A stretch of 14,893 nt of DNA. It comes from Acidimicrobiia bacterium. GTDB lineage: Bacteria > Actinomycetota > Acidimicrobiia > UBA5794 > JAOTWH01. This document shows, in pieces, positions 7,445 to 14,449 of this stretch. Position 1 is the stretch's first letter. Every line of letters starts with the position of its first letter. The stretch covers positions 1 through 14,893 of the forward strand of contig JAOTWH010000035.1 in NCBI GenBank assembly GCA_029863035.1. The letters are read 5' to 3'. Below the pieces are notes generated by a model. It did no database searches, was not told where the DNA came from, and was given only the letters and a program-made list of their open reading frames with translations. The position numbers and the translations under genes are program-made.

Positions 7445-7474
7445 TATGGTTAGCAACCCGGACGCGGTTGGAGG
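7445..7474 (+). promoter_or_regulatory. -10 box and Shine-Dalgarno site of the OsmC-family gene
   Basis: TATGGT at 7445-7450 is a candidate -10 box. GGAGG at 7470-7474 lies 5 nt before the GTG at 7480 and decides that start. I see no clear -35 hexamer. The promoter faces away from that of the P5C dehydrogenase gene within a 97-bp spacer. Confidence 0.6.
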
Positions 7475-7479
7475 TCACA

Positions 7480-7950
7480 GTGTCAGAAGTCGTGTACCGA
7501 TCCAAAGTGAAGGTCGAACGAGTCAGGGGCCCCATACGCAAGGCGTGGCTTCCCGGGCGCTCGGACAACATCACGTTCGGTGTCCATTCGAGGATCGCCG
7601 AGCATTACAAGACAGACATGGATGCCTACCCGCCCGATGCCACCACTATCGACTACCTGGTGTCGGCAGCCGCTGGCTGACTGACTGGAACCTTCGGAGG
7701 CGCGCTGGAGGCGCGTGGCATCAACGCAAGCAACGGAGACCTCACCTCGACAACGGTCGGGGAGGTCGAGCTGGAAGGAAAGGTCCTGGTAGTGAAACGG
7801 ATTCACGTCACCTACCACTTGGCTGGCGCCAAGCACGAAGATCTCGAGACCATCGAGCGAGTCCACGGCTTCCATGCCGATAAGTGCCCGGTGGCTCGCT
7901 CGATCCGTGACGCCATCGATATCACTACCGAGTTCGAGCTGGTGGGCTAA
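7480..7950 (+). CDS. OsmC-family peroxiredoxin-like selenoprotein with in-frame TGA (probable selenocysteine, U67)
   Basis: Reading from the GTG at 7480 (GGAGG 5 nt upstream) through the TGA at 7678-7680 to the TAA at 7948 gives 156 residues with the OsmC/Ohr fold pattern. OsmC proteins reduce organic hydroperoxides with two conserved cysteines about 66-70 residues apart. The first lies after an Ala/Gly-rich helix ('EE.L..A.A.C....'), the second in a 'CPV...' motif. Here the helix reads DATTIDYLVSAAAG, then the TGA, then LTGTFGGALEARG. The second motif is intact as DKCPVARSI (C136). The TGA therefore replaces exactly the peroxidatic Cys, 69 residues before C136. The 89 codons after it stay in frame without another stop and remain family-like. 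A hairpin at 7701-7715 fits a bacterial SECIS. OsmC-like selenoproteins are a described class. The alternative is a Cys-to-stop pseudogene (one base change), but the SECIS-like hairpin and intact downstream frame argue against it. An automatic caller would stop at 66 residues. Confidence 0.85.
7678..7680 (+). other. In-frame UGA, probable selenocysteine codon
   Basis: TGA in frame with the GTG at 7480, codon 67. It occupies the conserved peroxidatic Cys position of the OsmC family and is followed by C, a weak termination context. No start codon that could restart translation lies in the first codons after it. Confidence 0.82.
7701..7715 (+). promoter_or_regulatory. Candidate bacterial SECIS hairpin
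   Basis: A perfect 5-bp GC stem (CGCGC 7701-7705, GCGCG 7711-7715) closes the loop UGGAG (7706-7710), with a further G-U pair at 7700/7716. The loop starts 25 nt after the UGA and has G at its second position. Both properties lie within what is accepted for bacterial SECIS elements (G among the first loop bases; loop roughly 16-37 nt from UGA). A weaker 3-bp hairpin (CCU/AGG, 7691-7700) could compete. Confidence 0.7.
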
Positions 7951-7966
7951 GACCCCCCTCACCCCC

Positions 7967-9643
7967 CTACCCGCCAGATCGGAGCACCTCGAGGAACGCC
8001 TCGCCGTATGACTCCAGCTTCTTGGGCCCCACTCCGCTCACGTTGAGCAGCTCTGCTTCCGTGGTGGGGCGGGCCGCCACCATGGCCAAAAGGGCCGCGT
8101 CGCTGAACACGATGTACGCGGGGACTCCCTTGGCATCCGCCAGCTCACGCCGCACCGCTCGCAGGTCTTCGAAGAGCTGCGAGGTGCGGCCGTCGTCCAT
8201 CCCCGGGGTCGTCGACGTATGGGCAACCTTCGGTTGAGCGGTAAGCCCCTCGAGCAGGTCAATGCCCGAGCACACATCGCACGCAGCTCCGCAGCGATCC
8301 AATTCCTCGCCAAAATAGGCGGCGATGGTCTGATGGCGGCACACGGCGCGGTCGGCCCAGTTGTACATGGCACGGATCTGGCGCCGGTGCGAATCTCCCA
8401 CCTCATCGGATTCCATCATGCGTTCGAGGTTCACGACGTCCGCCCACGAATAGAAGAGAACGCAGTCGCTGTCTACACCGTCTCGGCCCGCTCTGCCGAT
8501 CTCCTGATAGAAACCCTCGATCGACTTCGGCATGTCGCGATGGATCACGTAGCGAACGTTCGACTTGTCGATCCCCATCCCGAAGGCCACCGTGGCGCAC
8601 ACCACGTCGATCTCGTCACGGATGAAGGCATCCTGGGCCGCGGTGCGCTCTTCGGAGGTGAGACCGGCGTGATAGGGCAGCGCTTTGATGCCGAGGCTGT
8701 TGAGGTACTGGGCAGTCGACTCGGCCGCTGCCCGGGAAAGCGTGTAGACGATGCCGCTCTCGCCCTTGCGGGCAACGCACAGCTTGCCGATCGACTCCCG
8801 CACCTTGATGCGACGACCCTCGTGGTCACCCTTCTTGAACAGATGGACCTTGAGATTCGGGCGGAAGAACGATCCACGGAACTGGAGCGCATCGAAGAGG
8901 CCCAGCTGACTTTCGATGTCCCGGGTCACCTCTGCGGTTGCCGTGGCGGTGAGCGCCAGTACCGGCACGCCGAACCGCGACTTCAAACCGGCCAGCTTGC
9001 GGTAGGCCGGACGGAAGTCATGACCCCATTGCGATATGCAGTGCGCCTCGTCCACAGCGATCAGGCTCAGATCCATGTTCGTCAACGCAGACCCAACCGA
9101 CGCCTCCAGGCCTTCCGGGGCGGCGTATACGAGCTCGTACTCGCCGTTTCGCATCCTGGCGATGCGCTCTTCCCGCTCACCGCCTTCCAGACTCGAGTTG
9201 AGGTAGGTGGCCCGCACACCCATCTCGTCGAGGGCGTCGACCTGGTCTTTCATCAGCGCTATGAGAGGCGAGATGACGAGGGAGGTACCGCCTAGAACGC
9301 GGGCCGCCAGCTGATAGGTGAGCGACTTGCCGGCGCCCGTTGGCATGATGCCGATGCAGTCTCGGCCCGAAACGGCTGCTTCGATGATCTCTCGCTGTCC
9401 TGGACGGAAGGACGAGTAGCCGAAGGTGTTGTTCAGTACCTCATCTACCTCGCCAAGCAAGGCGGAGTTGACGGCGGCGGCCTGTTCCTGCAGGGCCGAA
9501 ACGGCTTGGGGTGAGAACGACTCCGGCTCGCGACGCCACCGATTTCGCAGGTGCGCCAACAGGTCGGCCGCTTTGGCGACGGAGTCGTCCTCCACCAGAG
9601 TGCTGAGACGGGTGATCTGGTCTGTGATCGCGGGTTCGCCCAT
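7967..9643 (-). CDS. recQ: RecQ-family ATP-dependent DNA helicase lacking the winged-helix domain
   Basis: This superfamily 2 3'-5' DNA helicase has 558 residues from the ATG at 9643. Its N-terminal extension of about 70 residues precedes the normal RecQ start ([16 protein letters not shown], 72-87). Helicase motifs: Walker A PTGAGKS (101-107), [10 protein letters not shown] (125-134), [17 protein letters not shown] (198-214), LTATAT (231-236), [13 protein letters not shown] (324-328), [10 protein letters not shown] (351-360) and [10 protein letters not shown] (380-389). The zinc-binding Cys set is C435, C451, C455, C458. Only about 27 residues separate it from a C-terminal HRDC domain (about 486-556, with [17 protein letters not shown]), so the RQC winged helix is missing. 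I chose the ATG at 9643 because TACTGT sits 7 nt upstream; the open frame to 9997 runs antisense into the transporter gene and is not family-like. Confidence 0.92.
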   Translation of the reverse strand: MGEPAITDQITRLSTLVEDDSVAKAADLLAHLRNRWRREPESFSPQAVSALQEQAAAVNSALLGEVDEVLNNTFGYSSFRPGQREIIEAAVSGRDCIGIMPTGAGKSLTYQLAARVLGGTSLVISPLIALMKDQVDALDEMGVRATYLNSSLEGGEREERIARMRNGEYELVYAAPEGLEASVGSALTNMDLSLIAVDEAHCISQWGHDFRPAYRKLAGLKSRFGVPVLALTATATAEVTRDIESQLGLFDALQFRGSFFRPNLKVHLFKKGDHEGRRIKVRESIGKLCVARKGESGIVYTLSRAAAESTAQYLNSLGIKALPYHAGLTSEERTAAQDAFIRDEIDVVCATVAFGMGIDKSNVRYVIHRDMPKSIEGFYQEIGRAGRDGVDSDCVLFYSWADVVNLERMMESDEVGDSHRRQIRAMYNWADRAVCRHQTIAAYFGEELDRCGAACDVCSGIDLLEGLTAQPKVAHTSTTPGMDDGRTSQLFEDLRAVRRELADAKGVPAYIVFSDAALLAMVAARPTTEAELLNVSGVGPKKLESYGEAFLEVLRSGG

Positions 9644-9650
9644 GGCGGGC

Positions 9651-9656
9651 ACAGTA
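9651..9656 (-). promoter_or_regulatory. -10 box of recQ
   Basis: TACTGT on the minus strand, then 7 nt to the ATG at 9643. No Shine-Dalgarno motif is present, so a leaderless start is likely. Confidence 0.5.
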
Positions 9657-9765
9657 CGGCCGCGGTCTGACTCGGCGACGGCACTGAGGTTGGTTAAGTG
9701 CGAGGCGAAGACGGTCGGCCACCACCCGGTCATCTGAAGTCCGGCGACGCCAACTCTGGGAGCGG

Positions 9766-9771
9766 TAGCTT
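9766..9771 (+). promoter_or_regulatory. -10 box of the MFS transporter gene
   Basis: TAGCTT, followed by 7 nt and GTG at 9779. Its position favours the 9779 start over the longer frame beginning with GTG at 9698. Confidence 0.45.
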
Positions 9772-9778
9772 CGATGCC

Positions 9779-11011
9779 GTGCAACCGGATTCTTGGCGAC
9801 CGACCCGGCTCAGCGTGGCGGCATGGGCAACGTATGACCTCGCCAACACGGTCTTCGCTCTTGGAGTTGGAGCGCTCTTCTTCGCAGATTGGCTCACCGA
9901 GAACGACACGCCGGACCTGGCTCTGGCTATCGCCATCGACGCCGCCATGGTGGTGGTCATCGTATTGGGGCCGTGGATCGGGGCCAGGAGCGATCACTTC
10001 GGCAAGCGGGTGCCATACCTGTTTCCGGCGACCCTGCTGGCCGTGATCCCCACATTCTTTCTCGCCTCGGTTGACGTTGGGCCGTCGCTCGTGCTCTTCT
10101 CCGTGGCACTTGTCGGCTTCAACCTGGGGTCGGTTATCTACGACGCGCTCTTGCCCGACGTCTCGACGCCGGAGAACCGCGGATTCGTATCTGGACTGGG
10201 AGTCGGCGTCGGCTACATGGGCTCTTTCATCGCAGTGGGCGTGGGAGCTGTGCTGCTCGATAGCCAGGGTTACACCGGGGTATTCAAGGCGATCGCGATC
10301 CTGTTCCTGTTGTTCGCCCTGCCCACGTTCCTCGTCGTACAGGAACGACCCCGCGGTCGCCGAAAAGGCCCAGCCCCGGCGGTGCTACAAAGCCTGTCGG
10401 GCTTGGTGGACTCCTGGCAAAGCGCCCGGCGCTACGACGACGTGGCCCGCTTTCTGGTTGGGCGGTTCCTCTACACCGACGCTGTCAACACATTGATAGG
10501 AGGTTTCCTGACGATCTTCGTCAAAGAAGAGCTCGACTTCACCACAGAAGAGGTCGAGGTCTTCCTCCTCATCTCGATCGTCGGAGCCATGGCGGGCGCG
10601 TTCTTCGCCGGACGGCTGGTCGACATCATCGGACCTCGTCGGGTGCTGTTGGTAACGCTCAACACCTGGATCCTCTCGATCGTGATCGGCATTCTGGCGG
10701 TGGTGTTGGATGTCCGCTCCGTCATATGGGTGTTGTCAGTCACCGGAGGGTTGGCGCTTGGGTCAACCTGGACAGCAGACCGAACCTTCATGGCAAGGAT
10801 CAGCCCGCCGGAGCGGCTCGGCGAGTTCTACGGTCTCTATGCGACGGTCGGGAGGTTCGCGACCGTGCTTGGGCCGTTGTCGTGGGGCTTGGTGGTCACG
10901 GTGATGGGTCTGCCCCGCACGGTTGCCATGGGTGTCCTGGTGTTGTTCCTAATCGCATCACGGGTCGTCCTGGCTCCCGTCTCCGATCGAAGACGATCGT
11001 TTGGCCAATAG
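9779..11011 (+). CDS. MFS transporter, UMF1/Atg22-like
   Basis: This 410-residue integral membrane protein has about 12 predicted hydrophobic helices. The N-terminal pattern [20 protein letters not shown] resembles the 'YDWANSAF' signature of the UMF1/Atg22-like branch of the major facilitator superfamily. The first half also shows the loop [15 protein letters not shown], a form of the MFS 2-3 loop motif, and [20 protein letters not shown], typical of the branch. The second half repeats the helix pattern ([15 protein letters not shown]). The substrate is unknown. The GTG at 9779 is chosen because it is preceded by a -10 box and gives the usual short N-terminus; an upstream GTG at 9698 with a TGAGG motif 8 nt before it would add 27 residues. 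The last 54 bp overlap the convergent phosphoribosyltransferase gene. Confidence 0.85.
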   Translation: MQPDSWRPTRLSVAAWATYDLANTVFALGVGALFFADWLTENDTPDLALAIAIDAAMVVVIVLGPWIGARSDHFGKRVPYLFPATLLAVIPTFFLASVDVGPSLVLFSVALVGFNLGSVIYDALLPDVSTPENRGFVSGLGVGVGYMGSFIAVGVGAVLLDSQGYTGVFKAIAILFLLFALPTFLVVQERPRGRRKGPAPAVLQSLSGLVDSWQSARRYDDVARFLVGRFLYTDAVNTLIGGFLTIFVKEELDFTTEEVEVFLLISIVGAMAGAFFAGRLVDIIGPRRVLLVTLNTWILSIVIGILAVVLDVRSVIWVLSVTGGLALGSTWTADRTFMARISPPERLGEFYGLYATVGRFATVLGPLSWGLVVTVMGLPRTVAMGVLVLFLIASRVVLAPVSDRRRSFGQ

Positions 11012-11626
11012 CGCGATCACTTCGTCGTTAGAGGTCTGACCGAAATCCTCGTACCACTCCCCTACCGACATGAACCGCGGCGGACGCAAAGGGCAAACCA
11101 CCACATCAGCTTGATTCCCAAGACGTTCCAACGTCTCGGAGGCGCCGACCGGTGCGGCGCAAATGAGTGTTTTGGGCTGACGCCTCCGCGCCCATGACAA
11201 CACCGCGCTCATGGTGGCGCCGGTGGCGACGCCATCGTCCACTACCACCACCACCCTGTCGCGCATCACTGGCTCCGGCCGATCAGCGCGGTAGAGAGCC
11301 ATCCGCCGTTTGAGCTCCTCGAGCTCCCGCTCGATCTCTGCAGCTACGTATTGGGCGGTGGCGCCAAGGCGCTTCACAAGGAGCTCGTCCAACGAGGCGT
11401 TCCCGTCGGCGTCCACTGCCCCAATTGCCAGCTCGGGATTGAGCGGCGCCCCCAACTTGCGAGCCGTTGCCACATCGAGATCCCCATTGAGCGATTTGGA
11501 CACCTGCGCCGCTACCACCACACCCCCGCGGGGGATGCCCAATACCAAAGCGTTGGAGTCGACCAAGTCGGTTAGCTCCGCGGCCAAGATATTTCCCGCT
11601 TCGACGCGGTCTCGATATCGCCTCAC
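10958..11626 (-). CDS. Phosphoribosyltransferase-domain protein (COG1926-like)
   Basis: About 222 residues from the GTG at 11626, or 224 from the TTG at 11632. It contains a type I PRTase fold with the PRPP loop RVVVVVDDGVATGATMSA and an upstream LVLGIPRGGVVVAAQV segment, as in COG1926 predicted phosphoribosyltransferases (the group often found fused or adjacent to erythromycin esterase or dienelactone hydrolase domains). The ELAIGAVDADGNASLDELLV segment and the C-terminal PLRPPRFMSVGEWYEDFGQTS are also typical of that group. The biochemical substrate is not established for this family. I favour the GTG because TACGCT ends 6 nt before it. The 3' end overlaps the convergent transporter gene by 54 bp. 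Confidence 0.85.
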   Translation of the reverse strand: MRRYRDRVEAGNILAAELTDLVDSNALVLGIPRGGVVVAAQVSKSLNGDLDVATARKLGAPLNPELAIGAVDADGNASLDELLVKRLGATAQYVAAEIERELEELKRRMALYRADRPEPVMRDRVVVVVDDGVATGATMSAVLSWARRRQPKTLICAAPVGASETLERLGNQADVVVCPLRPPRFMSVGEWYEDFGQTSNDEVIALLAKRSSSIGDGSQDDP

Positions 11627-11632
11627 TCCCAA

Positions 11633-11638
11633 AGCGTA
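11633..11638 (-). promoter_or_regulatory. -10 box of the phosphoribosyltransferase gene
   Basis: TACGCT on the minus strand, 6 nt before the GTG at 11626. Only 8 bp separate it from the opposing -10 box of the lipid kinase gene. Confidence 0.45.
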
Positions 11639-11646
11639 CGCGTCGG

Positions 11647-11652
11647 TAGCCT
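11647..11652 (+). promoter_or_regulatory. -10 box of the lipid kinase gene
   Basis: TAGCCT, 6 nt before the ATG at 11659; no Shine-Dalgarno motif. This fits a leaderless mRNA. Confidence 0.5.
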
Positions 11653-11658
11653 TCGCTC

Positions 11659-12570
11659 ATGAAACGGCTCCTGCTGGTTGTGAATCCGTCTGCCTCATCG
11701 TTCACCGGTGAGCGGTTACGGCGTGTCCAAGCTGGGATATCTGGGGTTCACGAGGTAACGACGGTATGGCCGGCCAGCCCAGAGGAATCAACCGAAGCGG
11801 CGGCGTTCGGGGCCAAAGAGGGATTCGATGTGGTGGTCGCCATGGGGGGCGACGGCACGGTTCATCACGTCGCGAACGGGTTAGTCGGCACGGAAAGCGC
11901 CCTAGGCATCGTGCCGTCGGGCACAACCAACGTCATCGGTCGCCTTCTCGGGATCAAGCGAAAGAACGCCGCTGCTGTCCTCGGCGTTGGCAACGAGAGG
12001 TCACTTCAAGTGGCCCGGGTGACAATCGATGGCTCGCCGCGGGCCAATTATGGGATCTTCGCGGTAGGTGCCGGCTACGACGCCGAGGTCCTACAGGCGG
12101 CAGATCGCCAGCCCGCCTCGAAGTTGTCCTTTGGATCGTTGCACTATGCCCGCAATGCCTTCAATGTCCTGTGGTCCGGTTTCCGCGATCGCCACCCAAC
12201 ATTGCGAGCCAAGGCTCATGGGCGCCACGCCGATGGCGTGGCGGTGTCGGTGCAAGTCCAGACCTCGTACTCGTACTTGGGGCCGCTTTCGCTTCCGCTA
12301 GGGCCAAAGCGATCGGAAGGCTTCACCGTCCTTACCGCCCGCAACCTCGACTTGTGGGCGGCGACGCGCCTCGGACTACGCATCGCCACCAGGCGCACGG
12401 CCGGGACGTCGAATGGTGAACTGTGGTCGGGGGTGGACGACTTGATGATCACAGCCGAACCAGACGCCCTGGTGCAGATCGATGGGGAGCTGATGGGCCG
12501 AGCGTCACTCATCACAGTCTCCCCCGCTTCGGAGGGGCTGACTGTGATCGCTCCACCCTTCAAGGTCTAA
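11659..12570 (+). CDS. Diacylglycerol kinase-family lipid kinase
   Basis: This 303-residue protein carries the DAGK catalytic domain: an N-terminal KRLLLVVNPSAS segment (2-13), the ATP-site motif VVAMGGDGTVHHVANGL (59-75) and the SGTTNVIGRLLG segment (87-98, in place of the usual GTGNDFAR form). The C-terminal half is the beta-sandwich of the YegS/DgkB fold (FAVGAGYDAEV; DALVQIDGELMG near the end, with the conserved 'DGE'). Members phosphorylate diacylglycerol, sphingoid bases or related lipids at the inner membrane face; the substrate here is unknown. The gene stops directly before the acyl-CoA synthetase gene, and its TAA stop forms the first three bases of that gene's -10 box. Length is normal. 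Confidence 0.9.
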   Translation: MKRLLLVVNPSASSFTGERLRRVQAGISGVHEVTTVWPASPEESTEAAAFGAKEGFDVVVAMGGDGTVHHVANGLVGTESALGIVPSGTTNVIGRLLGIKRKNAAAVLGVGNERSLQVARVTIDGSPRANYGIFAVGAGYDAEVLQAADRQPASKLSFGSLHYARNAFNVLWSGFRDRHPTLRAKAHGRHADGVAVSVQVQTSYSYLGPLSLPLGPKRSEGFTVLTARNLDLWAATRLGLRIATRRTAGTSNGELWSGVDDLMITAEPDALVQIDGELMGRASLITVSPASEGLTVIAPPFKV

Positions 12571-12573
12571 TGT
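12568..12573 (+). promoter_or_regulatory. -10 box of the acyl-CoA synthetase gene, overlapping the upstream stop codon
   Basis: TAATGT, whose TAA is the stop codon of the lipid kinase. Six nt (TCAGAT) separate it from the ATG at 12580. There is no Shine-Dalgarno sequence. Confidence 0.45.
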
Positions 12574-12579
12574 TCAGAT

Positions 12580-14373
12580 ATGGCCAACGACACCATCATC
12601 ACCCGATTTCAGGACAGGGCGAGTAGGCACTCAGACGACGCCGTCTGGCACAAGTTCGCCAACGGATCATGGCAGGCGACAACTTGGTCACAGGCCAGGT
12701 CATGGGTTGAGGAGATCGCAGCAGGGCTCATGGCCCTTGGGGTCGAAAGCGGCGATCGCATAGGCCTGGTCGGGGCCAACGATCCAGCCTGGCTGGCGAC
12801 CGACTACGGGATCCAACACAGCGGGGCGGTGGGGGTACCGCTGTACAACACCCTCTCCACCGACCAGACCAGCTACGTGCTTGGCCATGCTGGAACCCGA
12901 GCCCTCTTCGTCGACAACCAGGAGCAGCTCGACAAGGCATTGGCATCGAATATCCCCAACGTCTCCAAGATCATCGCTCATCACCTTGGCGATGCAGATC
13001 GCGGCAGGGTGCTTGGAACCGACCGGCTGCGCGAGATGGGGAGGCAATGGGCCGCAGACAACATCGGCGCGCTCACCGAGCGGATGAACAGCGTCACCGG
13101 CGACGACATCTTCTCGATCATCTACACCTCCGGAACCACGGGCCCGCCCAAGGGAACGGTGCTGACCCAGGCGAACATCGTGTGGACCCTCGACAGTGCT
13201 CTGGAGCGTCTCGGCCTCACCAACCCGGTGGAGCACGTGATCTCCTACCTGCCGCTCAGCCACATATTCGAGCGACTCACCACCAGTGGCGCCGGCCTCT
13301 CCAGCGCCAACAACCGCTTCGAGTACTACTTCGTCCCCGAGCTCCCGATGCTCCCCGATGCCCTCAAACACGCCCGTCCCACCTTCTTTGTCGGCGTGCC
13401 AAGGGTGTGGGAGAAATTCGAGGCGCGCATCAAGGCTGAGGTAGCCGAGACACCGAAGGTCCGCCAACGCCTCTTCAACTGGGCTACCACCGCCGGCATC
13501 GACGCCATTCGGATACGCGACGAGGGCGGGCGCTCTGGCCCTGGAACCTCACTTGGCGCGAAAGTGGCCGCCAAGGTCGTTGGCAAGAAGGTCTTCGGCG
13601 AGCTCGGCTTGGATCGCTGCCATTACGCGGTGTCGGGAGCAGCACCTCTGGCGCCCGACGTGCAGCGATTCTTCCAGGGCATTGGTTTGCCACTCCATCA
13701 AGGCTGGGGAATGACCGAGACCACGGCCGCATGCACCGTTCAGGGTCCGAGCGACCTCCACGTTGGCAGCGTCGGACAGCCGCTTGGCGGCGTGGAGCTG
13801 AAACTGGAGGACGACGGAGAGATCAAAGTGAAGGGTCCGAACATATTCCAGGGCTACTACGACCAGCCTGAACAAACCGAGGAAGCTCTTGGCAAGGATG
13901 GCTGGCTGTCTACCGGCGACATCGGAGAGCTCACCGCGGACGGTTCGGTTCGAATCGTCGACCGTAAGAAGGACATCATCATCACCGCCGGGGGCAAGAA
14001 CATCGCTCCCCAAGAGATCGAGGCTCGGCTCAAGGCCGATGGTTTGATCGGCGAGGCCATCGTTATCGGCGACCAGAAGCCCTTCCTGGTGTCGCTCATA
14101 TCACTTGACCCGGATGAGGTGCGGGCGTTCCTGCACCACCACGGAGTCGAACCGAAGACCGACGCCGAGCTCTACAAACACCCCATGGTCCTGGACCACA
14201 CCGAGAAAGTGGTCGAAGGTGTTAACGCCCAGTTCTCTCGGGCAGAGAGCGTTCGTAAGTGGTCCATCATCGACGGCGGTTTCCCAGGGGAGGCGCTCAC
14301 CCCGACGCTGAAGCTCAAGCGCAGCGTGGTGAACAGTCTGTTCTCCGACGAGATCGAGGCGCTCTACACCTAG
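12580..14373 (+). CDS. Long-chain fatty-acid--CoA ligase (FadD15-like, AMP-forming)
   Basis: This 597-residue ANL-superfamily enzyme activates long-chain fatty acids to acyl-CoA through an acyl-adenylate. Motifs: P-loop-like IIYTSGTTGPPKGTVLT (180-196), the FadD-type YLPLSHIFER (223-232), SGAAPLAPDVQRFF (352-365), the A5 motif GWGMTETT (375-382), GWLSTGDIG (441-449, the Asp that binds ribose), DRKKDIIITAGGKNIAPQEIE (461-481) and a C-terminal LTPTLKLKRSVV carrying the expected catalytic Lys. Length and the long insert between the first motif and A5 match actinobacterial FadD15-type long-chain ligases rather than short-chain acetyl-CoA synthetases. It lies 9 bp after the lipid kinase, so joint lipid metabolism is plausible, although it appears to have its own -10 box. 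The stop codon lies inside a tandem repeat. Confidence 0.92.
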   Translation: MANDTIITRFQDRASRHSDDAVWHKFANGSWQATTWSQARSWVEEIAAGLMALGVESGDRIGLVGANDPAWLATDYGIQHSGAVGVPLYNTLSTDQTSYVLGHAGTRALFVDNQEQLDKALASNIPNVSKIIAHHLGDADRGRVLGTDRLREMGRQWAADNIGALTERMNSVTGDDIFSIIYTSGTTGPPKGTVLTQANIVWTLDSALERLGLTNPVEHVISYLPLSHIFERLTTSGAGLSSANNRFEYYFVPELPMLPDALKHARPTFFVGVPRVWEKFEARIKAEVAETPKVRQRLFNWATTAGIDAIRIRDEGGRSGPGTSLGAKVAAKVVGKKVFGELGLDRCHYAVSGAAPLAPDVQRFFQGIGLPLHQGWGMTETTAACTVQGPSDLHVGSVGQPLGGVELKLEDDGEIKVKGPNIFQGYYDQPEQTEEALGKDGWLSTGDIGELTADGSVRIVDRKKDIIITAGGKNIAPQEIEARLKADGLIGEAIVIGDQKPFLVSLISLDPDEVRAFLHHHGVEPKTDAELYKHPMVLDHTEKVVEGVNAQFSRAESVRKWSIIDGGFPGEALTPTLKLKRSVVNSLFSDEIEALYT

Positions 14374-14432
14374 CCGGCCTCCAGCCAGACACACCTAGCC
14401 GGCCTCCAGCCAGACACACCCAGCCGGCCTCC
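14366..14432 (+). repeat. 25-bp tandem repeat, about 2.7 copies, spanning the acyl-CoA synthetase stop codon
   Basis: Copies lie at 14366-14390, 14391-14415 (identical to the first) and 14416-14432 (partial, one substitution). Each full unit begins ACACCTAGCCGGCC. The first copy contains the last codons and the TAG stop of the acyl-CoA synthetase gene, so the stop-codon neighbourhood has been duplicated downstream. Confidence 0.9.
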
Positions 14433-14446
14433 GCCGCCTGCGGCGG
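14431..14446. terminator. GC-rich hairpin, upstream part of the intergenic terminator region
   Basis: CCGCCGC (14431-14437) and GCGGCGG (14440-14446) are perfectly complementary with a 2-nt centre, in practice a 6-bp stem with a 4-nt loop. It directly precedes the stronger hairpin at 14450-14469. Confidence 0.45.
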
Positions 14447-14449
14447 GTA

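Noticed and set aside
7383..7574. 64-residue N-terminal extension of the P5C dehydrogenase
   Set aside because: An AGGAGG site and -10 box directly precede the ATG at 7382, the 515-residue length then matches the family, and the extension would overlap the OsmC-family gene.
7381..7680. Upstream ATG at 7381 giving a 99-residue ORF that ends at the TGA
   Set aside because: Its first 33 codons run antisense to the P5C dehydrogenase start, have no family character, and the GTG at 7480 has a proper GGAGG site. The TGA is better read as Sec within the OsmC-family frame.
7678..7950. OsmC-family gene as a frameshifted or two-piece pseudogene
   Set aside because: There is no frame change: the same frame continues for 89 codons with family motifs, and the only interruption is a TGA at the catalytic Cys. 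A simple nonsense mutation cannot be fully excluded without genome context.
7483..7962. 159-codon minus-strand ORF opposite the OsmC-family gene
   Set aside because: Its translation shows no domain pattern, while the plus strand carries the OsmC motifs and the ribosome binding site.
7951..7966. C-rich direct repeat between the OsmC-family and recQ genes as a terminator
   Set aside because: The 16-bp gap has two CCCCCC runs but no complementary G run, so no hairpin can form there.
8219..9295. 358-codon plus-strand ORF across recQ
   Set aside because: Antisense shadow; all helicase motifs are on the minus strand.
9644..9997. 118-residue N-terminal extension of RecQ
   Set aside because: It is low-complexity, charged sequence antisense to the transporter gene, with no homology to RecQ, and a -10 box lies inside it just before the ATG at 9643.
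12700..13467. 255-codon minus-strand ORF inside the acyl-CoA synthetase gene
   Set aside because: Antisense shadow with no recognisable domain; the plus-strand gene is full length with all motifs.
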